From Gammaproteobacteria bacterium (lineage in GTDB: Bacteria > Pseudomonadota > Gammaproteobacteria > Coxiellales > Coxiellaceae), in assembly GCA_021774015.1 (NCBI GenBank), contig JAJFJO010000275.1, positions 1 through 12,612 of the forward strand: 12,612 nucleotides of DNA, in the 5' to 3' direction. Position numbers and translations under genes: made by a program. This document shows, piece after piece, positions 7,201 to 12,612 of this stretch. Every line of letters starts with the position of its first letter. Within the stretch, counting starts at the first letter, position 1. The notes under the pieces were generated by a model. That model searched no databases. It saw only the letters and a list, made by a program, of their open reading frames with translations, and was not told the DNA's origin.

Positions 7201-8037
7201 TGTCTGATGTAGGAAATGAATGGATGTAAAACTAATCTTATTAAATAGTAGTTCTAACAAGGTTACGGTTTCTCTCTGTAGGCTAAAACCGCCCAGTTCA
7301 TTACTATTAAAGCTGTGTTCTTCTGTATGAGCTTCTTGTAACCACGGTGTGTATTTTTGAATTAGAGGCCCTAGATCATAAGTTGGAATGCTGTTGTAAT
7401 AAGTTGTATTCGTTTCATATTCGATGTGAAAATGAATCTCAACAATTTTAGGCTTTTTTGCGAGTAACTGATAAAATTGCACCAATTGCTCATCTGAAAA
7501 TACGTTTGCAACAAGGTCAATTTTCTCTAAATGATCACTTGCAGAGATAGCTTTAAGTATTTCTTCTCCCAGCTCAGGATAAATTAATTGTTTTGTAATG
7601 GTTAGAGATTGTATGTTTGCTTTATTGGCTTTTGCCTCGGCAATTGTTGCTTTTAAGAGATTAATTCGAATTTCTTTTTTTCGACGAGTTTGCTGAGTAG
7701 TTAGAAATTTAATGAAGATATCAATTTTTTGCTTTTCTTTTTCATTTCTTGGCCAACTGTAATAACTATTTGCAAGAGTAATTTCCAGATAATCATCGGT
7801 AGACAAGGTCTTTAACAAAGTGTTGGTTTGTGCTGAGGTTAAAGTAAGCCTTGATATCGACAGCTTGGTCAGGGGAATAGGTTCTCTTAGCGCCTCTATT
7901 AATGAGGAGAATAGTTCAGGTGTGATCTTGGGTAAGGTTAATGAAGTGGTTTCGCCTTGTCTAACGGCCTCCAAGTCCCTTTTAAATTTTGAATTTTCAA
8001 ATGATAGTGTTTCTCGGGGGTGATTGCTTCGTGACAT
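4252..8037 (-). CDS. Giant LRR-ankyrin protein with C-terminal deaminase-like domain; candidate effector
   Basis: This is a 1261-residue protein that starts at an ATG with AAGGAG 5 nt upstream. Domains in order:
- Residues ~35-445: irregular leucine-rich repeats of ribonuclease-inhibitor type (LSHLHLSDSGLDDTAMQEL, LETLIIDENTFGSLGL).
- Residues ~495-565: an ankyrin-like unit (DGTTLLHIAVRANN).
- Residues ~585-675: a disordered linker with 11 alanines (592-602), PPPPSRKRGR (610-619), QPSVFDFLHPKRR (627-639) and an Ala/Gly/Asp tract.
- Residues ~683-930: more ankyrin units (GRTALHAAAEGN, GLTPLHMACLHAN, VTALHLCAQRG, GETMLHYIV).
- Residues ~940-1090: an unrecognised region.
- Residues ~1092-1213: a deaminase-like domain with H1118-G-E1120 and C1166-F-D-C1169.
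No signal peptide or membrane segment is visible. The architecture is typical of proteins injected into eukaryotic hosts. The C-terminus lacks an obvious Glu-rich Dot/Icm signal. Existence of the gene is near certain; the effector role is inferred. Confidence 0.85.
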   Translation of the reverse strand: MSRSNHPRETLSFENSKFKRDLEAVRQGETTSLTLPKITPELFSSLIEALREPIPLTKLSISRLTLTSAQTNTLLKTLSTDDYLEITLANSYYSWPRNEKEKQKIDIFIKFLTTQQTRRKKEIRINLLKATIAEAKANKANIQSLTITKQLIYPELGEEILKAISASDHLEKIDLVANVFSDEQLVQFYQLLAKKPKIVEIHFHIEYETNTTYYNSIPTYDLGPLIQKYTPWLQEAHTEEHSFNSNELGGFSLQRETVTLLELLFNKISFTSIHFLHQTTFPMTLIETITQKQIALTHLSFLNTNLPSAASAHLITIITQCQETLTTIQLEKNPQLNTSMPTILTALQRLRNLSHLHLSDSGLDDTAMQELNTLVTNHGRLETLIIDENTFGSLGLSLLARALKQNQRIHTLFIAKNQVTEDGVEQFLREIGSNRAITTLNISHATHRPAEKIVPEYGRPYTQAAVTYSRSILTAHSKLVKKNKQLATEIFTEASLGHMRNSFHKLRQGASPYMKREDGTTLLHIAVRANNPIFVARLIKDFGLSAGKINNKHETPMSLAQASDNNELTIALTNPDAILDQPASTTTESGGAAAAAAAAAAATAATILAPPPPSRKRGRLPAPKANQPSVFDFLHPKRRAAESPSVTGRDSDADAGAGAGAGAAAAAEQPTPRPVAVFDDTAIGQQLLYCSYQGQLTELEALLERQPTSIHYTDAYGRTALHAAAEGNQPDILRLLLASTAADATTTDLAGLTPLHMACLHANLEAVKELIAKSDITAKCILGYGTLFYTLGGSTYPTSTHEIDALRATILRLLIPSGLDINELVNDLSTGRSNVTALHLCAQRGLYKVLKTLFLQRNTNINIQDNQGETMLHYIVRQNTSTHIAMLDRALLEPTLDKTRTNAQGQRPLTLARALYSADHVIPQLLQQMRQLPNPEQALHWAQKLEVTYASRPGKPNKTITIDTTDIHAGLRATVAREMSTTDRGANLAAANIIFVVSDKKHRKGGDHGRTTVKVNLTFLQKQRAHVSDFWQSRETVTADASASAAGISNFGSRRTRSPDALQRVIDRYELAPDHAKTQAVDDIHTNHRPLTANGAKTLYGTSVLPDGTKSYELRYHHGETGLYDHLENPETIRAIAEAFKQDPNYSHGCKVYAIVLNIHSKFYICFDCELGLLGLQNSNSTFINQLRETLAESCIFSTNKPLVAMSLFSAQCKNRDEATKTAADHQPVHVDLRMGRNDIILQQDVNAVTSEGTVFSSRRQ
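4399..4764 (-). other. Deaminase-like domain (residues ~1092-1213) of the giant protein
   Basis: The order of elements follows the cytidine/nucleic-acid deaminase fold. First comes a beta-hairpin (TLYGTSVLPDGTKSYELRY). Next is H1118-x-E1120 opening a helix (HGETGLYDHLENPE), then a strand (CKVYAIVLNIHSKFYI). C1166-x-x-C1169 opens another helix (CFDCELGLLGLQ), and a following strand reads KPLVAMSLFSAQ. Forty-five residues separate E1120 from C1166, longer than in AID/APOBEC proteins but compatible with bacterial toxin-type branches. In the superfamily, His and the two Cys bind zinc and Glu moves the proton. Substrate (free nucleoside, RNA, DNA) cannot be told from the sequence. OTT_1508-like deaminases of intracellular bacteria would be the first family to compare. 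Confidence 0.55.
6051..6074 (+). repeat. Hexanucleotide repeat, 4 x CACCAG, in-frame
   Basis: Four perfect copies of CACCAG inside the giant gene, flanked by variant units (CATCTG, CATCAG). On the coding strand this gives the alternating Gly-Ala tract near residues 655-663. The unit is a multiple of three, so copy-number change would alter tract length without breaking the frame. Confidence 0.9.
6121..6195 (-). other. Linker with NLS-like clusters and a PIP-box-like motif
   Basis: Residues 615-639 of the giant protein hold RKRGR, then QPSVFDFLHPKRR. The latter follows the PCNA-interacting layout Q-x-x-(hydrophobic)-x-x-(aromatic)-(aromatic): Q627, V630, F633, L634. Leu replaces the usual last aromatic. 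Human p21 has QTSMTDFYHSKRR, so Q, S, D, F, H, K, R, R match at the same spacing (8 of 13). Two basic clusters 17 residues apart could serve nuclear import. The segment sits in a low-complexity, presumably exposed linker. Binding to PCNA is inference. Confidence 0.4.
6233..6262 (+). repeat. Hexanucleotide repeat, 5 x GCAGCC, in-frame
   Basis: Five perfect copies of GCAGCC inside the giant gene encode most of the 11-alanine run (residues 592-602). The tandem unit is prone to slippage in whole codons, so strain-to-strain variation in linker length is expected. It precedes the NLS-like cluster by about a dozen residues. Confidence 0.9.
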
Positions 8038-8042
8038 AAGAG

Positions 8043-8048
8043 CTCCTT
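8043..8048 (-). promoter_or_regulatory. Strong ribosome-binding site of the giant gene
   Basis: AAGGAG on the minus strand, 5 nt before the ATG at 8035-8037. It fixes the start of the LRR-ankyrin protein and indicates efficient translation. Confidence 0.85.
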
Positions 8049-8079
8049 AATATGTTGTTTTTAACGTGTGGTGGAACTG

Positions 8080-8103
8080 AAATGCCCATATTGCTGGGCA
8101 TTT
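8080..8103 (-). terminator. Hairpin at the end of glnS
   Basis: Perfect 9-bp stem AAATGCCCA/TGGGCATTT with a 6-nt loop, overlapping the glnS stop codon. The U-tract after it is short in either direction, so termination may be partial. The giant gene begins only 42 bp beyond it, and no clear promoter is visible between. Read-through from glnS, or a promoter I cannot recognise, must supply that gene. Confidence 0.6.
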
Positions 8104-9769
8104 ATTTCTTCGCCCACGAATCACGCAAACTGACAATGCGATTAAAAACCAAGTTATTAGTTGTTGTGTTTTTGCCATCAAGACAAAAGTAACCCAAGCG
8201 TTCAAATTGGTAACCCTGTTCTGGTTTTGCATTTTTTAAGCTGCTTTCTGCATAACAATTATTTAAAACAATGAGCGAGTTTGGGTTGAGTACACTTTTA
8301 ATGTTTTTCTCTTTACCCGGATTTTCAACATTAAATAAACGATCATAGAGGCGAACTTCAACAGGAAGCGCATGCGCCTTACTGACCCAATGAATAACGC
8401 CTTTCACCTTGCGACCCTCAGGGTTTTTACCTAGAGTATCTTTGTCAATCGTGCAACGCAGCTCGGTAACTTCTCCCGTTGTCGGGTCTTGAATCACTTC
8501 TTCGCATTTCATGACATAGGCGGAGCGCAGTCGCACTTCTTTGCCTGGAGCTAAACGGAAGAATTTTTTTGGTGGGTCTAACATAAAGTCGTCGCGCTCA
8601 ATATACAGCTCTTGAGAGAAAGGGGTATCGCGCTTGCCCATCTCAGGGTTTTGTGGGTGATTGGATACATTTAATGTTTCGTCATAATCTTCAGGCAGGT
8701 TGGTGATCACAATTTTAAGCGGATTAATCACACACATCGCTCGAGGTGCATGTTGATTGAGTTCATCACGCACACATTCTTCCAGCAAGCTGAAATCGAT
8801 AATAGAATCATTTTTGGAAATACCAACCATCTCACAGAAATTACGAATAGCAGCGGCAGGATAACCACGGTGGCGTGCGCCTGCTAAGGTCGGCATGCGG
8901 GGATCATCCCAGCCATCAACAAGTTTTTCATCAACCAAATATTTTAATTTGCGCTTGCTGGTAATAGTGTGAGAGTAATTAAGCCTAGCAAATTCGATTT
9001 GCTGCGGCTTGTGTTTTACACCTACATTATTGACACACCAATCATAAAGAGGGCGGTGGTCTTGAAATTCTAGGGTGCACAGTGAGTGGCTAATGCCTTC
9101 GATGGCATCGCTGAGGCTGTGAGCGAAGTCATACATGGGGTAAATACACCAGGTGTCACCGGTGCGTTGATGGTGTGCATGGCGAATGCGGTAGAGAATG
9201 GGGTCACGCAGATTCAGGTTGCCTGAGCTCATGTCGATTTTGGCGCGTAAAACATACTCGCCATCTTTAAACTCACCTGCGCGCATGCGTTTAAATAGCT
9301 CGAGGCTCTCAGTAGAAGGGCGGTTGCGATTAGGACTTTCTTTGCCGGCTTCTGTAAGTGTGCCGCGATACTCGCGCATTTGTTCTGCGGTTAAGTCATC
9401 GATGTAAGCTAGGCCTTTCTCGATGAGCTCAATGGCATAATTGTAAAACTGTTCGTAATAATCTGATGCGTGAAATAAGTTGTCGCCCCATTCGTATCCG
9501 AGCCATTTGATGTCGTCTTGAATTGCTTCAACATACTCTTGCTCCTCTTTAATAGGGTTGGTGTCATCAAAACGTAAATGACAGGTGCCGTTGTAGTCCG
9601 CTGCAATTGAAAAATTAAGACAAATTGATTTGGCATGGCCCAAGTGTAGGTAGCCATTGGGTTCTGGAGGGAAGCGAGTGACAACCTGGCTGCCATGTTT
9701 GCCTGCAGCTATATCGTCTTCAATAATCTGGCGGATAAAATGGCGTTTCTTCTCAATCGCTTCAGTCAT
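8102..9769 (-). CDS. glnS: Glutaminyl-tRNA synthetase
   Basis: This class I aminoacyl-tRNA synthetase attaches glutamine to tRNA-Gln in the cytoplasm. The protein has 555 residues, against 554 in E. coli, and aligns over its whole length from memory. The nucleotide-binding HIGH motif is HLGH at residues 42-45 within FPPEPNGYLHLGHAKSI. The KMSKS-type loop is T270-S-K-R-K274. The C-terminal beta-barrel anticodon-binding part is present (EVRLYDRLFNVENPGKEK). The ATG at 9767-9769 lies about 12 nt after a weak AAGG. Having GlnS means this organism charges tRNA-Gln directly, as other gammaproteobacteria do. Nothing appears damaged. Flanks: a hairpin downstream, and a 193-bp gap with a 41-bp repeat upstream. 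Confidence 0.97.
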   Translation of the reverse strand: MTEAIEKKRHFIRQIIEDDIAAGKHGSQVVTRFPPEPNGYLHLGHAKSICLNFSIAADYNGTCHLRFDDTNPIKEEQEYVEAIQDDIKWLGYEWGDNLFHASDYYEQFYNYAIELIEKGLAYIDDLTAEQMREYRGTLTEAGKESPNRNRPSTESLELFKRMRAGEFKDGEYVLRAKIDMSSGNLNLRDPILYRIRHAHHQRTGDTWCIYPMYDFAHSLSDAIEGISHSLCTLEFQDHRPLYDWCVNNVGVKHKPQQIEFARLNYSHTITSKRKLKYLVDEKLVDGWDDPRMPTLAGARHRGYPAAAIRNFCEMVGISKNDSIIDFSLLEECVRDELNQHAPRAMCVINPLKIVITNLPEDYDETLNVSNHPQNPEMGKRDTPFSQELYIERDDFMLDPPKKFFRLAPGKEVRLRSAYVMKCEEVIQDPTTGEVTELRCTIDKDTLGKNPEGRKVKGVIHWVSKAHALPVEVRLYDRLFNVENPGKEKNIKSVLNPNSLIVLNNCYAESSLKNAKPEQGYQFERLGYFCLDGKNTTTNNLVFNRIVSLRDSWAKK

Positions 9770-9909
9770 GGTGTCTGTTGCCTTGGTTTGTTTTGGGATA
9801 AGCGGGAATTATGCGTTGGAAACAGCTTTGATGCAAGAAGTGGAGCGCAATGAGCAAAAAAGTTGCAGATCATATGAGGCGCTTATCTGCGGGAGGTTTT
9901 GGTCATGCA

Positions 9910-9950
9910 AACATATAACTCACAAAGATATCCATAGGTTCTGTGGAAAA
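9910..9950 (+). repeat. 41-bp dispersed repeat, copy 2
   Basis: Ungapped partner of 1783-1823, with 6 mismatches. Here the hairpin reads TCCATAG-GTT-CTGTGGA, and one arm change leaves a G-T wobble, so the stem is preserved. The DnaA-box consensus is lost (ATATCCATA). It sits 12 bp past the sensor-kinase stop and could act as its terminator, although no U-run follows. Confidence 0.7.
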
Positions 9951-9962
9951 CCTTGAGCTAGA

Positions 9963-11369
9963 TCAATGCAGGTGCTTTGGAAATGTGATTCTGACTTCAA
10001 GGCCTTGGCCTGTTTTTGGTGTTAACAACTCGATGTGGCCTTCATGTAGTTTGGTTATTTGAAAAACGATACCAAGCCCAAGACCGCTACCCGTCTTTTT
10101 GGTGCCTGCAATCCGAAAGAAACGTTCGAATACTCGGTCGCGTAAATCTTCGGGGATGCCGGGGCCATTATCGATAACCGTCAAGGTCACTTCCTGGTTA
10201 TTTTCTTCAACGTTAATGGTCACCAAGCTATTATTTGGTGAGTATCGAATAGCGTTATCCACCAAATTGCGAATGAGGACATTGATTGCAGTTGGGTTCC
10301 CCATGATAGTGGCTTTAGAATCCGGGTTGGTTAGTTCAAGCTCAATATTATTGGCGATAGCTTCTGGCGCCAGCTGTATAGCGACATCTGCGGCTTGCTT
10401 TGTAATTACAACAGGCGTGGGGTCTTGAATGCTTGCTTCGGGATCCATGCGGCTTAGGGTTAATAACTGCTGTACAACGTGTGTGCTACGATTGACACCG
10501 GATAACACTTTCAATAAGGCTTGATTGCGCGCGCTGTGTGTATCGGCCCTCAACGCGACTTGTGCTTGTGTGCTGAGTGCGGCCAGTGGTGTTTTTAATT
10601 CATGTGCAGCATCTGCTGTAAAGCGTTTTTCACGCTCAAAGGCATCTTGCAAACGGCGAAATAAATTATTTAATTCAGCTACCAAGGGCTCAATTTCTGC
10701 AGGCACGGATTCGATATCAACAGGTTCTAAGTAGGTGGGTGCACGATGCTTCACTTCTTCAGCAACTTTTTTTAACGAATCTAAACCACGCCCGACAATA
10801 ATCCAGATTAAAAATCCTAAGAAAGGATAGGTGATTAACATGATAAAAATGGAATCTTGGGTGAGCTGGTTTTCAAGTTGTTGTCGATAATTGGAACGCT
10901 CTGCTACCATAATGCTTAAGTTATTGCTGGCGCTATGGAGTGTGTTGACGCGCCAAGACTGCCCTTTTATCCAAACGTTTGAGAAACCAGCTTTGCTATT
11001 TGATAGGGGGATGCTTGGAGCATTTGGTGAGTGTAATAAAAGTTTGCCTTTTGAGGTCCATATTTGAAACTCCATGTGCTGAATGGTTTTAATAATGTTT
11101 TCTTTTTGTTTTTTATCAGCACCCTTTAAGATGATTTTAGTGTGTGTGGATTTGTTGAGGTTGTGTTGAATAACTTTTAAATTGCGCGTGCGAATGTTAT
11201 CACTAAAAAATGCATCCATTCGGGACACCTCATTGATTAATTGAGCATCCAGTTGTGTTTGAATGTCTTTATGCGCTAAAAATAAATTACCAATAATGGC
11301 AAGTGAAGTGATTAGTGTCACGCTGAGCAATAAATTGATTAATAAAAAGGTGCGTATTGAGGGGGTCAT
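9963..11369 (-). CDS. QseC-like sensor histidine kinase
   Basis: This 468-residue membrane kinase probably phosphorylates the response regulator encoded just upstream. Membrane segments lie at about 8-31 and 172-192, enclosing a periplasmic sensor domain of about 140 residues, then a HAMP-like linker. The dimerisation/phosphoacceptor box RFTADAAHELKTPLAAL places the active histidine at H256. The ATP-binding part has N372 (NLVDNAIRYSP), the G1 box DNGPGIP from D400, FERFFRI, and the G2 box TGSGLGLGI from T426. The H-box and the LDAQL stretch after the first membrane segment fit the QseC/PmrB branch. The sensed signal cannot be read from the sequence. The ATG has no good Shine-Dalgarno sequence, which suggests modest expression. 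A terminator-like hairpin separates the gene from its regulator. Confidence 0.93.
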   Translation of the reverse strand: MTPSIRTFLLINLLLSVTLITSLAIIGNLFLAHKDIQTQLDAQLINEVSRMDAFFSDNIRTRNLKVIQHNLNKSTHTKIILKGADKKQKENIIKTIQHMEFQIWTSKGKLLLHSPNAPSIPLSNSKAGFSNVWIKGQSWRVNTLHSASNNLSIMVAERSNYRQQLENQLTQDSIFIMLITYPFLGFLIWIIVGRGLDSLKKVAEEVKHRAPTYLEPVDIESVPAEIEPLVAELNNLFRRLQDAFEREKRFTADAAHELKTPLAALSTQAQVALRADTHSARNQALLKVLSGVNRSTHVVQQLLTLSRMDPEASIQDPTPVVITKQAADVAIQLAPEAIANNIELELTNPDSKATIMGNPTAINVLIRNLVDNAIRYSPNNSLVTINVEENNQEVTLTVIDNGPGIPEDLRDRVFERFFRIAGTKKTGSGLGLGIVFQITKLHEGHIELLTPKTGQGLEVRITFPKHLH

Positions 11370-11430
11370 CTAAAGCGCCAAAGTAACTAACTCAAATTGA
11401 AGTATACATTGTTCTTTGGTTTGAATAAAG

Positions 11431-11457
11431 AAAAGGCCCATATGAAGAGGGCCTTTT
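11431..11457 (-). terminator. Terminator hairpin between regulator and kinase genes
   Basis: Perfect 9-bp stem AAAAGGCCC/GGGCCTTTT with a 9-nt loop and four U residues in the stem end, in the 129-bp gap between the response-regulator stop (11499) and the kinase start (11369). It lies about 42 bp past the regulator stop, as an intrinsic terminator would. The A/T symmetry means it could work on either strand. Kinase transcription must read through it or start between it and 11369. Confidence 0.75.
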
Positions 11458-11498
11458 AATAGTATTAGAGCATAGTTCGAAGTGCTGCCCTCAACACA

Positions 11499-12170
11499 TT
11501 ACTCTTCAATACGTTCAGCCATATACCCAACACCGCGAATAGTGCGGATAATTTCACTGCCAAAACGTTTGCGAAGATTGTGGATATGAACCTCAAGCGC
11601 ATTACTATCGATATTTTCACCCCAACCATAGAGGGTTTGATTCAATTGTTCGCGAGAGATGACACGACCAGCGTTTTCTAATAGCTTTTGCAGTAGAGCA
11701 AATTCACGTCGCGAGACCATAACAGGTTCGCTGTTTCTTGTTACCAAATGAGAGGCGGGGTCTAGTTGAATGTCACCATAAGTAATAACGGATTTAGCTC
11801 TTGATTTTGAGCGTCGTTGCATAGCACGCATACGAGCACACAATTCATCAAGGTCAAAAGGTTTGGTTAAGTAATCATCAGCACCGGCGTCAAGACCTTT
11901 AACGCGGTCATCGACCGTTTCACGTGCGGTAAGAATAACAACAGGTGTATGAATATTGCGATCGCGAACGCTCTTTAAAACTTCTAACCCAGACATTTTA
12001 GGTAAGCCGATATCAAGAACGATAATGTCAAAAGATTCATGTTTTGAGGATAAAACATCGTAGGCTGACTTGCCGTCTTTAACCCAGTCAATGGTGTGGC
12101 CATAGTGCTTGAGCCCAGTGCGAATTCCATCGCCCAATAATTCATCATCTTCAACAAGTAATACGCGCAT
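11499..12170 (-). CDS. QseB-like OmpR-family response regulator
   Basis: This 223-residue DNA-binding regulator is probably activated by the downstream kinase. The receiver domain (residues 1-~115) has acidic-pocket D8-D9, phosphoacceptor D53 (IIVLDIGLP), T81 and K103 (LTKPF). The C-terminal winged helix shows the OmpR/PhoB pattern: FALLQKLLENAGRVISREQL, then SNALEVHIHNLRKRFG and IRTIRGVGYM. The match to E. coli QseB is close (LVEDDELLGDGIRTGL; SNA-EVH-H-LR). I start at the ATG at 12168-12170 because GAGAGG lies 9 nt upstream. The in-frame TTG two codons earlier is only 3 nt from it. The divergent upstream region contains TTAAG direct repeats this protein might bind. Confidence 0.94.
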   Translation of the reverse strand: MRVLLVEDDELLGDGIRTGLKHYGHTIDWVKDGKSAYDVLSSKHESFDIIVLDIGLPKMSGLEVLKSVRDRNIHTPVVILTARETVDDRVKGLDAGADDYLTKPFDLDELCARMRAMQRRSKSRAKSVITYGDIQLDPASHLVTRNSEPVMVSRREFALLQKLLENAGRVISREQLNQTLYGWGENIDSNALEVHIHNLRKRFGSEIIRTIRGVGYMAERIEE

Positions 12171-12482
12171 AATCAAAAACCTCTCAGATTTCCCTTTTTA
12201 AACATAGAGATCACTGAAATCCATTGTGAGTGACCAAGAATTAGGATATTAATTAAGCGCTTAGCGTGATACAATTTCCGCAGTTTGCGCTTTTAATATA
12301 TATTAAAGCATAGTCTGCTGGTTAATAAATAACCACATGCGGGCACATTAAAGGAATTTTCACTGAAATGCAAGGAAATTTGAATATTTTTAAGCCAATG
12401 TTAAGGCAGCTTAAGATATCATTCGACCGGGAGGTAGTGTTGAAAATGTGTGTAACATATTGTTTTTTAAGGAAAAACAACT
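12171..12482. promoter_or_regulatory. Divergent intergenic region, regulator / right-end gene
   Basis: These 312 bases separate two divergent genes and so should hold both promoters. Visible features are a 16-bp perfect palindrome TTTAATATATATTAAA (12292-12307), a direct repeat TCACTGAAAT (12211-12220 and 12360-12369), and the TTAAG array at 12389-12415. TACAAT (about 12270-12275) is a possible plus-strand -10 box without a good -35. On the minus strand TTGTAT and TAATAT 17 bp apart may serve the regulator. Promoter assignment is weak. Confidence 0.4.
12389..12415 (+). promoter_or_regulatory. Triple TTAAG direct repeat, possible PmrA/QseB-type operator
   Basis: TTTAAG (12389-12394), GTTAAG (12400-12405) and CTTAAG (12410-12415) are spaced 11 and 10 bp apart, one helical turn. 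OmpR-family regulators bind such direct repeats, and PmrA-type boxes are two YTTAAK hexamers separated by 5 bp. The first pair fits that spacing with one off-consensus base. The array ends 67 bp before the right-end gene start and about 220 bp from the regulator start, so control of the former is more likely. Confidence 0.4.
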
Positions 12483-12612
12483 ATGCCGAGTACTAATACC
12501 ACTCAAATTCGTGCATATATTAGCAAGATCATTAAATATGCTAAAAATCAGCTTCCAGAAGAGAAAATCGACCTTATCGTCCGATTTTTGCGCTTATATT
12601 TTGCCTATACGA
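12483..12612 (+). CDS. Probable NAD-specific glutamate dehydrogenase (large type), N-terminal fragment
   Basis: Only 43 codons are inside the window, open to the right edge. The ATG has AAGGA 9 nt upstream (12469-12473). The fragment begins MPSTNTTQIRAYISKIIKYA and then reads LPEEKIDLIVRFLRLYFAYT. It resembles the extreme N-terminus of the ~1600-residue bacterial NAD-dependent glutamate dehydrogenases, which carry a short helical segment ending in a 'F-x-R-x-Y-Y/F' stretch. That enzyme converts glutamate to 2-oxoglutarate and ammonia and feeds amino-acid carbon into the TCA cycle, useful for an amino-acid-eating intracellular bacterium. The identification rests on a short stretch recalled from the family. 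Confidence 0.5.
   Translation, partial: MPSTNTTQIRAYISKIIKYAKNQLPEEKIDLIVRFLRLYFAYT

Noticed and set aside
9770..9962. tRNA or small RNA gene upstream of glnS
   Set aside because: No T-loop or cloverleaf pattern could be found; only the 41-bp repeat is recognisable.
12171..12176. TTG start two codons upstream for the response regulator
   Set aside because: GAGAGG is only 3 nt from the TTG but 9 nt from the ATG, and MRVLLVEDD is the usual family start.

Overview
The window looks like chromosome from a gammaproteobacterium with moderately low GC, most likely a host-associated member of the Legionellales (Legionella/Coxiella/Berkiella-like). This is inferred from the mix of housekeeping genes (glnS, a QseBC-type two-component system, the start of a probable large NAD-glutamate dehydrogenase, a TIGR03623-type AddB-like repair protein) and one very large LRR/ankyrin protein of the kind used as host-directed effectors. 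No marker gene fixes the genus.

Layout, left to right: a minus-strand AddB-like repair gene cut by the left edge (1-1525). A 680-bp non-coding stretch (1526-2207) follows, with a DnaA-box-like motif, small hairpins and one copy of a 41-bp dispersed repeat. Next are two decaying minus-strand genes: a secreted SBBP-like beta-propeller gene split by a frameshift (2208-3687), and a short membrane-protein remnant (3801-4079). A 1261-residue minus-strand giant gene (4252-8037) sits just downstream of glnS (8102-9769), separated from it by a hairpin. The second 41-bp repeat copy lies between glnS and a QseC-like sensor kinase (9963-11369). A terminator-like hairpin stands between the kinase gene and its QseB-like response regulator (11499-12170). 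After a 312-bp divergent regulatory region, the right edge cuts the first 43 codons of a plus-strand gene (12483 onward).

The giant protein is the most interesting item. I read it as N-terminal leucine-rich repeats, an ankyrin repeat, a low-complexity linker, a second ankyrin block and a C-terminal domain. The linker carries poly-Ala, basic nuclear-localisation-like clusters and a segment closely resembling the PCNA-binding PIP box of human p21. The C-terminal domain has the H-x-E ... C-x-x-C zinc signature and the strand order of the nucleotide/nucleic-acid deaminase fold. Together these suggest a nuclear-targeted deaminase effector that might be tethered to host replication machinery. The motifs are visible in the sequence; the function is inference.

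The response regulator and kinase are transcribed in the same direction, but the intervening hairpin suggests attenuation. A triple TTAAG direct repeat between the regulator and the divergent right-end gene resembles PmrA/QseB-type operators, so the regulator may control that gene.
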